From positions 14,333,018-14,397,017 of the forward strand of contig NC_087067.1 in the NCBI RefSeq assembly GCF_963678635.1: 64,000 nt of DNA, read 5' to 3'. The position numbers and the translations under genes were made by a program. Below are positions 34,501 through 43,970 of this stretch, in pieces (within the stretch, counting starts at the first letter, position 1; every line of letters starts with the position of its first letter). A model generated the notes under the pieces. That model saw only the letters and a program-made list of their open reading frames with translations. It made no database searches and was not told the origin of the DNA. The stretch is from Symsagittifera roscoffensis (Eukaryota; Xenacoelomorpha; Acoela; Convolutidae).

Positions 34501-34771
34501 TCTGTTTTCTGGTGTACAGATTCCTATAGTCACTACAGATACCGTATTGTTGTATTATTTTTGCGATATCTTTTATATAGTGATTTATTAGTTGTCTTCG
34601 TATTCTTACATCTGGAAATTCTGTTTTACATGGACTGATTCCTGGTTCAAATAGATTTATCAGTAAATTTTTAGAGAATTTTATTTGTCCTCTATCAGTA
34701 TCTGAGTCTATAACAAAAGGGAATGCTTGTTCGTGATCTATGCTTTCTTCACTTTGAGTGTGGCTGCTCAT
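31535..34771 (-). pseudogene. Very long Asn-rich gag with CCHC knuckle, frameshifted
   Basis: Coding readings tile from ATG 34771 to TAA 31535, about 1,080 codons, with frame changes near 34180, 33880, 32930 and 32780. In-frame TGA codons are at 33382-33384 and 31856-31858. The N-terminal part is polar, and the middle is Gln/Asn/Pro/Met-rich (QPMQTQNPMTMHSYQPNQMQ). The capsid-like part follows (FSVLPIDIKSDWKRFTQEF; NEIRRLPNETIKQLAVRI), then a zinc knuckle CNYCRRYGHSISDC (C-x2-C-x4-H-x4-C, 32201-32242). A 200-residue Arg/Asn/Ser/Tyr tail runs to the end. The frame change at CAAAAAATGG near 32783 falls in an A-run, so some breaks could be sequence errors. Most Gypsy gags are less than half this size. 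Confidence 0.85.
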
Positions 34772-35213
34772 TGTTACGTTTGATGACTGTTAATAGATAA
34801 TTGTTAATGTGTCTGATTGGTTGACTCCAATTGTATAGATGTACTGGTTTATGCTTGTGTTTCTTTTTTATTCTATTTTTTCCTTTTTTCGATGAAATTG
34901 TATTTGTTTCTGAGTCGGAAAAATATACTGAATCCTGAATTGGATAAGACTGATTTATTGAATCTTCTACTTTGTATAGTGCGTCGAGACTACTGACTTC
35001 TGAGTTGGAAAATGCGTTTCGGTGTTTTGAAAATCTTTTTCGTGTTATCTGTCTTTGTTTTCTTTGAATTGTTCTTTTTAGTGATTGTCGTTTTGTGTGA
35101 ATGAATTCAATTTTTTGTGTATGCGGGGTTATAACAAGATCGTATTTTTGATTTTCAATTTGACAATTGTGTATGACGATTGTTTGTTTATTTCCTAGAT
35201 TTTTTAATGACAT
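34749..35213 (-). CDS. Small basic ORF upstream of gag, 154 aa
   Basis: ATG at 35213 to a stop at 34749, overlapping the gag ATG (34771) by 23 bases in another frame. It is intact in this copy. It is strongly basic, with clusters at residues about 60-85 (KRTIQRKQRQITRKRFSKHR) and 128-140 (KKGKNRIKKKHKHK), and a short acidic Ser-rich segment between (FSDSETNT). The clusters could bind nucleic acid or act as nuclear import signals. I know no counterpart in Gypsy-type elements. It may be a leader-encoded accessory protein or a displaced N-terminal piece of Gag. Confidence 0.5.
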   Translation of the reverse strand: MSLKNLGNKQTIVIHNCQIENQKYDLVITPHTQKIEFIHTKRQSLKRTIQRKQRQITRKRFSKHRNAFSNSEVSSLDALYKVEDSINQSYPIQDSVYFSDSETNTISSKKGKNRIKKKHKHKPVHLYNWSQPIRHINNYLLTVIKRNNEQPHSK

Positions 35214-36409
35214 AAGGTTTAGGATGATGGGTGCAAGGTTGTTTGTAAGTGGTTTTAATTTCCTAGACTGTTAGTCCTTACGATTTTTTGGTTAGCCTAG
35301 CCTGGGTCTTTTTATTCAGGATTGGAGAGAAAAGTATATCGATTCCGGAGAATGATTTTTACTTTCTCGTGGCTAGTATAAGCTAAGGTGTTAACTTACT
35401 TAATCTTACTTAGGGGTAGTGATTGTGTTCAAGGGTTGGAGAATAGTAAATCGATCCACAAGGTTCAGGTATAATTAGAACGCGAGTAGTTCGTTAGGTA
35501 CTATTTTAAACTTACTAAGTCTAAGATTATCCTGGGTCGTATAAGAGGAGGGGTCAAGTGAAGGATGAATAATCGAAGTTCTTCATTGGGAAGGTTGGAG
35601 AGTGAATCGACGTTTGAGGTCGTTAGACACTTGATAGGTGGGTGGGGGGAACAAAATTGTTCTTTTGATCCAAGGATAAGCCTTGATGATCAGAATTAAA
35701 CTTTAGGATAGAAAATTAAATTAGATCCAAGGATAAGCCTTGATGATCTGGTTTAAGATTAAAAAGTTTTTAGGTTTAGTTTGTATAAAGTTTAAAAATT
35801 TTGGAATATTAATTTGTGACTTTTAGTTTTGATGAAGTTAGTTTATTTATGATGGCTGTTATGTTTAGGTGATGAAGCTGGAACAACAGGATAATTAATG
35901 CTTACTAACGATTTATTGTCATGCTACTAATTTTTGTTTTTATTTTGAATAAATTATTTTAAAATATGTTTTATATAGTACTGCAGTTGAAGAATTGATT
36001 AGTGATGTTTTTATCAATCGTTAATGAACATTAATAATTTATTTAACGCCTGGTAAATGCATTGAAGATTTTTCTTCAAGAACTTTATGTTTGCGAACGA
36101 AAATCTAAATTCATTGCCGGTATAATTCTAAATATAAAAGTTTGTTGTGGCTTTTGGCGTACGATCATGAAACTATTCGGTAAGTTTCTTCGTAATCGTA
36201 TGTCGTCTCTTGTCCGAGGTCTGATTCCAATACGTCGTTGTTCTAGTATTGTTCGGAAGAGTGGTTTTGATCTATTGAGTCGTAGAGACCATTCAATTAA
36301 ATTATTATCGTATAACATTTTGAAAATGTTTTTGTCTATTTTCTAATCTAATTTTTTCTAAGCTAATTTGTTTTTTAAGGTCTTGTTCGAGACTTATGGT
36401 CGCACCAGA
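35214..36409 (-). other. Leader between 5' LTR and first ORF, with internal repeats
   Basis: About 1.2 kb. The 24-base block GATCCAAGGATAAGCCTTGA(TGAT) occurs twice (about 35678 and 35723). GGTTGGAGAATAGTAAATCG-like blocks occur three times (about 35325, 35433, 35583). A 77-codon minus-strand frame at 36085-36318 is rich in Arg (RPRTRDDIRLRRN) and ends without a partner. It may be a leader ORF or chance. Confidence 0.4.
36388..36407 (-). other. Candidate tRNA primer-binding site
   Basis: Two bases beyond the LTR end (CTCA), the minus strand reads TGGTGCGACCATAAGTC. TGG, the complement of a tRNA 3' CCA, in this position is what a minus-strand primer-binding site should look like. I cannot say which tRNA matches. 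Confidence 0.5.
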
Positions 36410-37677
36410 TGAGTTAGGTATGGGGGTCTAGCTCATAGAAAAATTTCGGATAGGGTACACCGTCTGCTCGTCACGCTATCTTATTTTCGGCCGGATAGAT
36501 TCGTGCAACTTCTTAGTCTAATACCGATCCTAATCTTACTCTTATACTTTCTAGTCTCAGGGTGTTTAACTAGTCTCTGCTAGGCTCAATAGAATTAGGG
36601 TATACTGGTTTTTGTTGCGGCTGCTGAAGTTCTCTTGGAGAGGCAACTAATTTCTAAGTTAAATTCAAATCTCTCTGGTGCTGAAATTACAAGTAATTTC
36701 AGCACTTACAAATAAGTGGGTTGTTAGTTAAATGGATCATGATTGGTTAATATTAAATACTTTACAGTGGTAAAATATCTAATTTATCCAATCATAAAAT
36801 ATAGTTTAGATCAGGTTCCACCCATCCGGGTTTTACAGAGTTTTTTAGAATTATCTTTCTGCAATTCAAAGGATGGATGATGGACGTTGGTATTTGGCGA
36901 ACATCGTACTCTTGTCCGGTTTCTCTTGTTAGAGAAGTTCCAGGACGCTGGAGTTAGGGACATCAATCGTTGTGTCTTCTTGTGACAACGACGGTGTCTC
37001 CCAATGAAATCAATCTGATTTCAGAATGGTTTGCTATGACGGGTTTTTCTGATTTATGTAGAGAACTTCTTTTGTGTTCGACCTCGTCTGGGAATGGTGT
37101 GGAGATTGTGCGTGGAGGGGATGCCTTGTAACTTGGATCTGTACTTATACTTGAACACCGAGGTGGTCATTGGTCTAGTTCAATGAAGTCCTTTTCTGCG
37201 AAATCAAGTCGTACTCTAAATCCTTTGAGTTGTGATTGTGGACGGCATATTAGTTGTGGTTGGCCATTCTTTTTCGAGTGTAGTGGGGTCATTTTGTCTT
37301 TGGATGTTCGTCTTTGTTGTTGTATGCTGATCTATATATTACATTTTATTACCAAAGTATAATTTACATTTTATAAAATTTTTATTAGTTCAGTGTTTTA
37401 ATTATGATTTTGGTTAGTTGTTTTCACAAAAGCATTTTGTTTTAGTTTGGTTATTTTGAAGAGTTACTCACCCTTGAGTACCTCTTATTAAAAATAGAAG
37501 TGTGGTCACAAAGCGTGGATGTAGCGCGGTGGTTTAGGCCGGCTATAGAGCATGCTCAGGACGTCCTCTCTGGTGGGTTAGGCCAGGAGTGGGAGTATGA
37601 CTGCATGCTGTTTCTGTGAGAGGTCCTGTTATGTGATAACGTTTTATGTTGGGTTTATGGTGGTCTTTCTTATGTTT
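36410..37677 (-). repeat. 5' LTR of the giant element (right in window)
   Basis: Same start (TGAGTTAGGTATGGGGGTC) as the left LTR, homologous to CTTATGTTT at 37671-37677. By eye the first 270 bases differ from the left LTR at roughly 7% of positions. The palindrome GTGCTGAAATTAC / GTAATTTCAGCAC is conserved at 36678-36705. Its outer edge abuts another LTR fragment without intervening host DNA, so it is probably truncated there. Confidence 0.88.
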
Positions 37678-37678
37678 A

Positions 37679-37994
37679 GTGCAACTTCTTAGTCTAATAC
37701 CGATCCTAATCTTACTCTTATTACTACTAGTCTCAGGGTGTTTAACTAGTCTCTGCTAGGCTCAATAGATCTAGAGTATACTGGTATTGTTGCGGCTGCT
37801 GAAGTACTCGGAAGAGTCAACTATTTTCTAAGTTAAATTCAAATCTCTCTGGTGCTGAAATTACAAGTAATTTCAGCACTTACAAATAAGTGGGTAGTTA
37901 GTTAGATGGATTGTGATTGGTTAATATTAAATACTTTACAGTGATTAAATGTCGAAGTAATAAATAATAAAATGTAGTGTGGATTAGGTTCCAC
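37679..37994 (-). repeat. Third, partial LTR copy
   Basis: Matches 18005-18320 of the left LTR with only about half a dozen differences in 316 bases, and matches the adjacent right LTR less well. It shares TTACTACTAGTCTC and ACTCGGAAGAGTCAACTATT with the left copy. It stops at GGTTCCAC, where both full LTRs continue CCATCC. The palindrome is at 37852-37879. Confidence 0.85.
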
Positions 37995-39252
37995 TGGGGA
38001 CTATTTTAGCGATTTTAATCCAGATTGTGATAATTAGCGTGCGATCTAGACTACAGCGTAAGAGGCCAGTTGTATCAGCTCAAAGTGAACTGAGGCAAAC
38101 AGTTCGCCTCTAATCATTACCACTTTTAAATTATAATACATAGTACTATACATAGTTTGTGGGGATAAAAATGAAGATAAAATTTTTTAATTGGAGAACT
38201 TCTATTATTTTTCAAATTTTTTCTAGGACTTTTTAAACTAAAAAACTTACTTCTGATCGACAATTTACGGCAATCGGCGCTTTGCCCTGATAAACAAGCA
38301 GTCTTGTTGGTATATTGAGACTTTTTTGAATTGGTAAAAAAAGTATAGTTCAACTTGTTCAAGTTGCAATTGCCAATGATTTTTTTGTGGCATGAAATTT
38401 GTGTTAGTATGTTGTCTTCGAAAAATTTGCGTTAATTTTCCGTCTTCGGAATGAGCACTGTGGATAAATAGAGTATCGATGGCTAAAACATATCTGCAAA
38501 CTAGTTGTTTTTGGCTAAATTGGTAACTGGTGATTCACATAAGCTGAGGAAAACCGATTTCAGCTGAATTGGATATTCAATTTACCAAATTTTGAGCTCT
38601 TCCTGATTAGTTTAAACAAGAATGTAATTTATCCGTCATAAATTTAAACAAGATTGGCCGCATCAGGGTTGAATGTTACGACTACCTGTCTGTGGTTCCG
38701 TGTTTACTTTAAAAAATATTGATGTTTTTGTCAAAAAAAACAAAGAAGAAAGATCTATAAACTTTTGAAAACTTAACTGTTTTCAAAAGCAGGCTATTTG
38801 TCTTAACTGTTTATTTTTTCTGAAACTCATCCCACACAAGCCATATAAATTCTAAGTGCTAAATTTCAACCCTAGTAACGTAGCAATTAAGACAAATAGC
38901 CTGCTTCAAGCCAATATAGCAATCTTTGAAACCCCATAACTTTAAGAAGAACAATCGCAGGTGACAAATTCTTTAAATTTGAACTCAAGGCAACAATACC
39001 TTTCGAATGGTATAAAAAACGTCAAAAAGTGTTAGTAAAAATATCGAAATAAGTCTGAAGAAAAAAATCACCTCGAGCTGATATATGCCGTCCATTTCTT
39101 TCAAAGTTGGGACAATTAGTTAAGATAAAATTGATCTGAGAAAAAAATCTCAACGAATCATAAAAATTGGTTAATGTTCGTTTTCTGAAGTTTAAGGTTT
39201 AAAACCTTCGTTATATTAATTATAACAAAATCACCCAATGTTTTGTTTTTAG
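37995..39252. other. Remaining intron; small repeats only
   Basis: Contains a stray 3' end of the hairpin repeat family (38268-38310), an inverted-repeat unit (38789-38908) and a reversed, decayed copy of the hairpin repeat (about 38930-39118). No gene seen. A poly-T tract and AG at 39241-39252 form the host gene's acceptor. Confidence 0.5.
38758..38908. repeat. Inverted-repeat unit with 18-bp arms
   Basis: GCAGGCTATTTGTCTTAA (about 38789) recurs inverted as TTAAGACAAATAGCCTGC (about 38888-38905). Just before it, CTTTTGAAAAC and GTTTTCAAAAG form a separate perfect 11-bp stem. It could be a tiny foldback element. Confidence 0.6.
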
Positions 39253-39681
39253 ATTGATCAGCTGACGGAAGTAGTCGCTAAGATGTCCTCGGCTGGGTCA
39301 GTTATTCAAAGATTAAAAGCAAAAATTTGTTCTCTCCTGGCAGAATATAAACAGATTTTGAACACGGAGACGAAAGCTGCTGTTCGGGGGAAGAAGCGCG
39401 AAGAAATATCCAACGAATGTGCTGGTGCTGCACGTAGTTGTTTAGAACTATCAGCCGCTCTACCAGTTAATTATTTCGCTATTGACGCGCTAAATTTTGC
39501 GATGAAAGGATTCCATATGAACCCTTCCAACATAGAGTGCTGCGATATTTTGATCAAATTATTTGAAATGGAAATGGACGATTTAGCTAAAATGAAGTCC
39601 CAGTATTTAAACGATGACGAAGAAACTGTTCTCAAGCTACTTGTATCGAAAGATGTTAATGCATTTGAAATGCTTCAATAA
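39253..39681 (+). CDS. Last exon of the unknown spliced host gene
   Basis: Starts after TTTTGTTTTTAG in phase 0, matching the phase-0 donor at 11130, and runs 142 codons to TAA at 39679. It reads IDQLTEVVAKMSSAGSVIQR, with later segments ECAGAARSCLELSAALPVN, GFHMNPSNIECCDILIKLFE and a short acidic end. It is mainly alpha-helical by composition, perhaps a helical-repeat or adaptor protein. No signal peptide, membrane span or catalytic motif is visible in any of the three exons. AATAAT-like hexamers follow the stop. An internal ATG at 39283 could serve a short transcript from within the intron. Confidence 0.75.
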   Translation: MDQLTEVVAKMSSAGSVIQRLKAKICSLLAEYKQILNTETKAAVRGKKREEISNECAGAARSCLELSAALPVNYFAIDALNFAMKGFHMNPSNIECCDILIKLFEMEMDDLAKMKSQYLNDDEETVLKLLVSKDVNAFEMLQ

Positions 39682-40232
39682 GTCGTGGATCATTTACAAT
39701 CATTTTTTAAATAATGTAATGTCATTTATCTAATATATTTAAAAGTGTGTTCTGTAAATAGACTGCTAACTAAACACGCCTGCTCATGCTAAGAAGTTTT
39801 AGTTTTCAGACAATTTAAGCGTTTAAAGTTGCTTCAGATAAACTTGATCTGGTAAACAAGTAGAAAAGTTTGTTGAACTACATGTATTGCAATGATTGCT
39901 GATACAGATTTAGATTTTTCTAACTGGAACAATTGTCCGGGAAAATTGCTTGCAATTGTCCGGGAATAAATCTATTTTTTCAAAATTTCTTCTAGTTTTA
40001 TTTTTTTATAAATAAATCAATAGTAGCATGCTGAAGAAGTTTTGACAAATTCGTCGGCTTACTGACTTTCTAACTTTCTAATTGATGTACATATTACTCT
40101 GTCACTACATCTAATGATTATAATGAATTGTTTTCAAGTGAGGTTATATAAATCATTTGAAAGACTTTTGGTTTTCTTAGACTACTTGAGAAAGCGTTCG
40201 TTGCTTTGAAAAAAAAAATCAATAGACTGTTT
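39682..40232. other. 3' flank; no gene seen
   Basis: AT-rich sequence after the host gene's stop codon, holding its 3' UTR and polyadenylation region. A short direct repeat of TTGTCCGGGAA occurs near 39934 and 39957. Confidence 0.4.
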
Positions 40233-40735
40233 TTGTTCCGACTTTTGTAACGAAAGTAATGGAGTGGGGTGGGTTTTTTCTTCACAAATTTTGACTTTTT
40301 AACTAGCCATTTTTGAAGGAAATTTAAAAAAAATAATTCAAAAAGTATTTTCGTCCTGCGCTTAAATTTGAAAAAATATTTTACTGTCATCATTTTTTGT
40401 AAAGTAATGGGGATTTAAAGATTGCCACTTTGGCCAATTTGGGATAGTTACCGCGCCATATTTTTTGCGCTATAAACGCGTCAGCGGAAATTTAATACGT
40501 CTTAGAAATCGTTCCAAGCTGGATGAAGGAAGCTTAATTGCCATAATTGATTTTTTACTACGAGAGAAATCTGTCACTAAAAATTTTATAGGACGTCTGG
40601 TGGGATGCTGTTCACAAAAAAACTGAATTGCAAAAAAGTGTTCAATTCATTTTGTTATATTTATTGTTTTCTTGTTATTACTGCTAAAAGGCAGTCGGAG
40701 TATTCAGGGCTTTGCCTCTGATACGAGCAGTCTTG
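40233..40735 (+). repeat. Hairpin-ended dispersed repeat, diverged copy
   Basis: Begins TTGTTCCGACTTTTG and ends GGCAGTCGGAGTATTCAGGG then CTTTGCCTCTGATACGAG then CAGTCTTG. The terminal hairpins carry mismatches and the interior has small deletions relative to the copy at 7157. Confidence 0.7.
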
Positions 40736-41195
40736 CTTGTCTTGTTTTCAAGCGTATCAAAGAGAGAAAATTCAACTCGTGCTAGCTGCTCGAGGGTGAG
40801 TCATTATTACCCAGCCCAGAACAATAACTGAAAAAATTGGAAGTAGTTTTTAAATAGGGGCACAACAGCAGTTCTCCGTGAACCGCTGAACAGCTCCTAT
40901 GTTAATATTTTCCCTGGTGGATAAATCGTCTATATATACTAGCTGTTAATGATTTTTCTTTTTGTACAAATGCTTGCGCCTGACCTCTTACCAAAGCTTT
41001 TTTCTTAGTTTTCGAGTGAATGGATTTTATTAGTTGCCTAGAAACAAAAACTTGCTGCGTTTATGGTTTTTCGGCGGTCTTATGAAATTTTAAAAAAACG
41101 AAAATTGAAAAAACTTTATCATCTGCATACGTAAACATCTCAGTAATTAGTCGAGAGCGGCTGGTTTTTCTTTTTTAAATATAAGATTTTAATAG

Positions 41196-41410
41196 TTGTG
41201 GCTACTGACTCTGAAATTGTGAACATCCGAATATTAGACCATCAAATTTGGACTTATGTCTCGAAACGTACGCTTTTTGATATTTTTCAAATTGAAAATT
41301 TCATCAAACTAGAAGTAGACCCTTCTAGCACATATGCTTCAGTAATTTGTAATAATTTCGATTTTCGACAGAAGCAGAAGTTTGTATTTTATTCAGATGC
41401 ATCAACTTAA
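41196..41410 (+). CDS. Exon-like ORF, possible terminal exon of an unknown gene
   Basis: A T-rich tract ending TTTTAATAG precedes 41196. From there the frame, after two bases completing a split codon, runs 70 codons to TAA at 41408-41410. It reads DSEIVNIRILDHQIWTYVSK and LEVDPSSTYASVICNNFDF, with the alternating pattern of beta-strand-rich proteins such as a beta-propeller blade. No matching upstream exon was found with confidence, and the acceptor is only fair. Confidence 0.35.
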
Positions 41411-42303
41411 AACTGAGTGATTTTTCCAAGGATGTTTATTTTTATCAATCAACAATAAAAAGCATCTGTTATAATAGATTCGGATCTGAAACCGAATGGA
41501 TTTTGTTTAGCAAGCTTTTTTCCGAAGTCTATTGTAGATCCTTTTTTCAAGGCGTTTACGAAAAAGTCGTAAAAAGTTATTGATCGGAAAATTTCGTGCA
41601 AATTGGTAGATCATCCGATCAGCCAATACAACCAACTTAAAATTTTTTGAAAAAGCAGTTTCGGAAATCCAATTATTACTATTTTTTATGGATTTTTTGA
41701 GAGCAAAAATGATCTAAGAGCTGTCTGGTCTCTACTAAACAAATCTATTTTCTGAAAAATCATCTGTTTGAGATGATTCAATGTTTCCATTCAATGTTTT
41801 CTTGCAAATGAAAAGATAATAAATAATTTGATGAAATTAAGAAAATATCAGATGGAGTTTTCAAAAATTTGACCTTAAAATCTGCCAGTTGTCGTTGATT
41901 AAGCGGCCTAACCAAAAAATCACTAGTTTCAAAAGATAATCAAGTTTCAAAAGGTAAAAATGCTATAAATTTTCAAAAAGTAAAAAAGATAGCTAGTTAC
42001 AATGCAATTAGCATAGAATGATTCAACCACAGTCTAAAAAAATTTTGAGTAATTTTATTTTCAAATCAGTGTCAATTTTTTTTGAGTGGTAGAAAAAAAT
42101 ATGCACGAAAAATTAAAGTTAGGCAAGTTAAACATTCATAGTCAGATAGGCCAATTAGAAAACAGTTTTTTTTTGCGAAAACAGTCTAAGCAGATGAAAA
42201 AGAATCGAAAGTAAAATAAAAAAATTCACAACTTTTTTTAATTTTTAAAAGTTTTGTTATCAAAATGGCGCTAAAAAACTCCAATAAATACCTTGTTTGA
42301 CTA

Positions 42304-42765
42304 AAACTAAGTTTTTGTGGTCTAAACTAATAATAATTGGCTATTGTAAGCCTACGCGCTAAATTTATTAACTCGAAATTAGATTAAAAATCAAAACTTA
42401 TAACTTCAAACCGGATTTTTCCGGCACTGAGTAGTTTTTCGAAGTTTAAAAAATGTTTTCCGAATCATGACTGAAAGGCATTAAAACGATACTTTCCTCA
42501 ACTCTTTCTTTTTTTTCTTTTTTTTCCACGCAAAATCAAGTTCCACATTCGATCATCGGAATGAGTTGAGAAATTTATGATTTTGAAGCCCGTTCAGTCA
42601 TGATTCGGAAAATTTATTTAAACATTTTCAAAACTACTCAGTGCCAAACAAAACCAATTTTGGGAGTTTCATTTTGATTTTTAATTCATTTTTGAGCAGA
42701 TAAATTGAGCGCGCATACCTACAATAGCTTCTCTAAGCTTAACTTAAAGCACGAAAACTTAGTTT
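42304..42765. repeat. Long inverted repeat, about 200-bp arms, 60-bp spacer
   Basis: The left arm (about 42304-42503) runs from AAACTAAGTTTTTGTGG to CTTTCCTCAACTC. The right arm (about 42563-42765), reverse-complemented, runs from AAACTAAGTTTTCGTG to AATTTCTCAACTC. Shared blocks include GGCACTGAGTAGTTTT and TTCCGAATCATGACTGAA. Arm identity is roughly 70-75% by eye. No ORF in the spacer. It looks like an old foldback or MITE-type element; transcribed, it would form a long hairpin RNA. Confidence 0.75.
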
Positions 42766-43222
42766 GCATTTGAATCTTTATTTTTTCAATCCGAATGAAT
42801 AAACTTATGAAATTGTTGAAAATTATCTTTGTCTCCTTATTTGAGGGATGTACGGGTTTTATAGAAAAGATTGATTCATTTTCTCTGAAAAAATGTGATA
42901 TGGGCAGTTTTTTTGAGCTACTTTTATTCCGAATGAAGAGAGGTTGTTGTTGACAAGATATTTTGTTCCTGATCTTCTGTTAGGAAGAAGGAGCATCATT
43001 TATTGTACCATCCATTGGACCTGAAATTTTTCTGATGATCTTGTTTGCTGTGTCCGTGAGTTCGCATGAAACAACCTTGGTTTCTTGGTCCACTGGATGT
43101 CTTTTAACATAATAGTTTCCCAACTTCGAATAGCGTAGAACGTTTCTCTTTATGAAACTGACGGGACTGGCAGAATCTACTCGAATACTTACTCATAGCA
43201 TTTCTTCATTTACTTTTCATCT

Positions 43223-43970
43223 TCACCATAAATAAATATAATGTTTAGTGCAGAGTAATTGTTGCTGCTTCTTCTTTGACATTAAATGTCTTCTGTTTTT
43301 ATGTACAAATTTTCCGGATGTTTTAAATTTGCTTGGCATTTTCAGATGGTTGCCGATTCTGTTCTTGTCTGCAAGAGTTTTTTTGATACTTTTTCTCTGA
43401 TGATCGTAGTTTTTCTGTTGTTCACGAAAATATCCCTTATCCATTTATCCTCTCCAAAAGATATGTCGCTGTTCTTTGCCATTTCTGCTAAGGTACCCCA
43501 AAATGTTCTAGAGTATCTTTTTTTTGTGTTTCCTGTTTAAGATTTTGTGTTTTTCAAAAGTAATGTTTGTATTTTCGACAAACGCGGTTGCGAGAACTTC
43601 CCAAAAATCTTTAAACCAATTCTGGATGAGCAAATGAGAACCTTTGCCTCGTGAATTTTTTTTTATAAAAACTCTTTTACCTCCTGATCCGAAGGCTGGA
43701 TATAACAATGATCTCAGTTTCTTACCAGACTCGTCCGGACGGTTGTCGCTTTCAATTGTCGGTTTCGGTTGTAGAAATGAATTGTCTGTTTCGGTGCCCT
43801 CAAGTGCTTTTTCTAAGATAAACGATTTGTCGGAATTCTTTCCACTGGATTTAGCGAAAAATCTATGTCTTTATTCTCTTTATTTAATACTGCTAATTGA
43901 AAGAGATTTCTCCAATCTTCCCACGTAATTGAGGGGTCAATTGTGTGGTTCTGTCAGAATTTTGGAATGC
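43223..43970 (-). pseudogene. Decayed gag of a Gypsy-type (Mag-like) element
   Basis: The minus strand in shifting frames gives TWEDWRNLFQLAVLNKEN (about 43905-43950), FKDFWEVLATAFVENTNITF then KILNRKHK (43600-43540), GTLAEMAKNSDISFGEDKWI then RDIFVNN (43490-43420), and REKVSKKLL. The order WEDW...FxLA, FWE.L...F....TNITFE, GxLAEMA, W(I)RDIF(I/V)xN is familiar from Mag-like gag proteins. Several stops and frame changes are present, and no pol was seen downstream to 42800. Confidence 0.7.

Larger units (their letters stand above)
17912..37677 (-). mobile_element. Giant Gypsy-like LTR retroelement with env-like and accessory ORFs (about 19.8 kb)
   Basis: Two direct repeats of about 1.27-1.29 kb bound a 17.2-kb interior in which every recognisable gene is on the minus strand. 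The order is basic ORF, gag, protease, RT-RNase H, integrase, hydrophobic ORF, accessory ORF, env-like ORF, accessory ORF. RT-RH before integrase is the Gypsy (Metaviridae) order. At about 20 kb it is roughly two to three times the size of ordinary Gypsy elements. Multiple stops and frame changes in all large genes, and diverged LTRs, indicate a decayed copy. I could not define a target-site duplication: the right boundary abuts another LTR fragment. Confidence 0.9.
11131..39252 (+). other. 28.1-kb intron of the host gene
   Basis: Donor CAG|GTATGT and acceptor TTTTGTTTTTAG|ATTG are both canonical, and both flanking exons are in phase 0. The intron contains the CR1-like LINE, a decayed MITE, C-rich and AT-rich satellites, a hairpin-ended repeat, the 19.8-kb LTR element, an extra LTR fragment and several inverted repeats. 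All recognised LINE and LTR genes are antisense to the host transcript, the orientation usually tolerated in introns. Confidence 0.7.
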
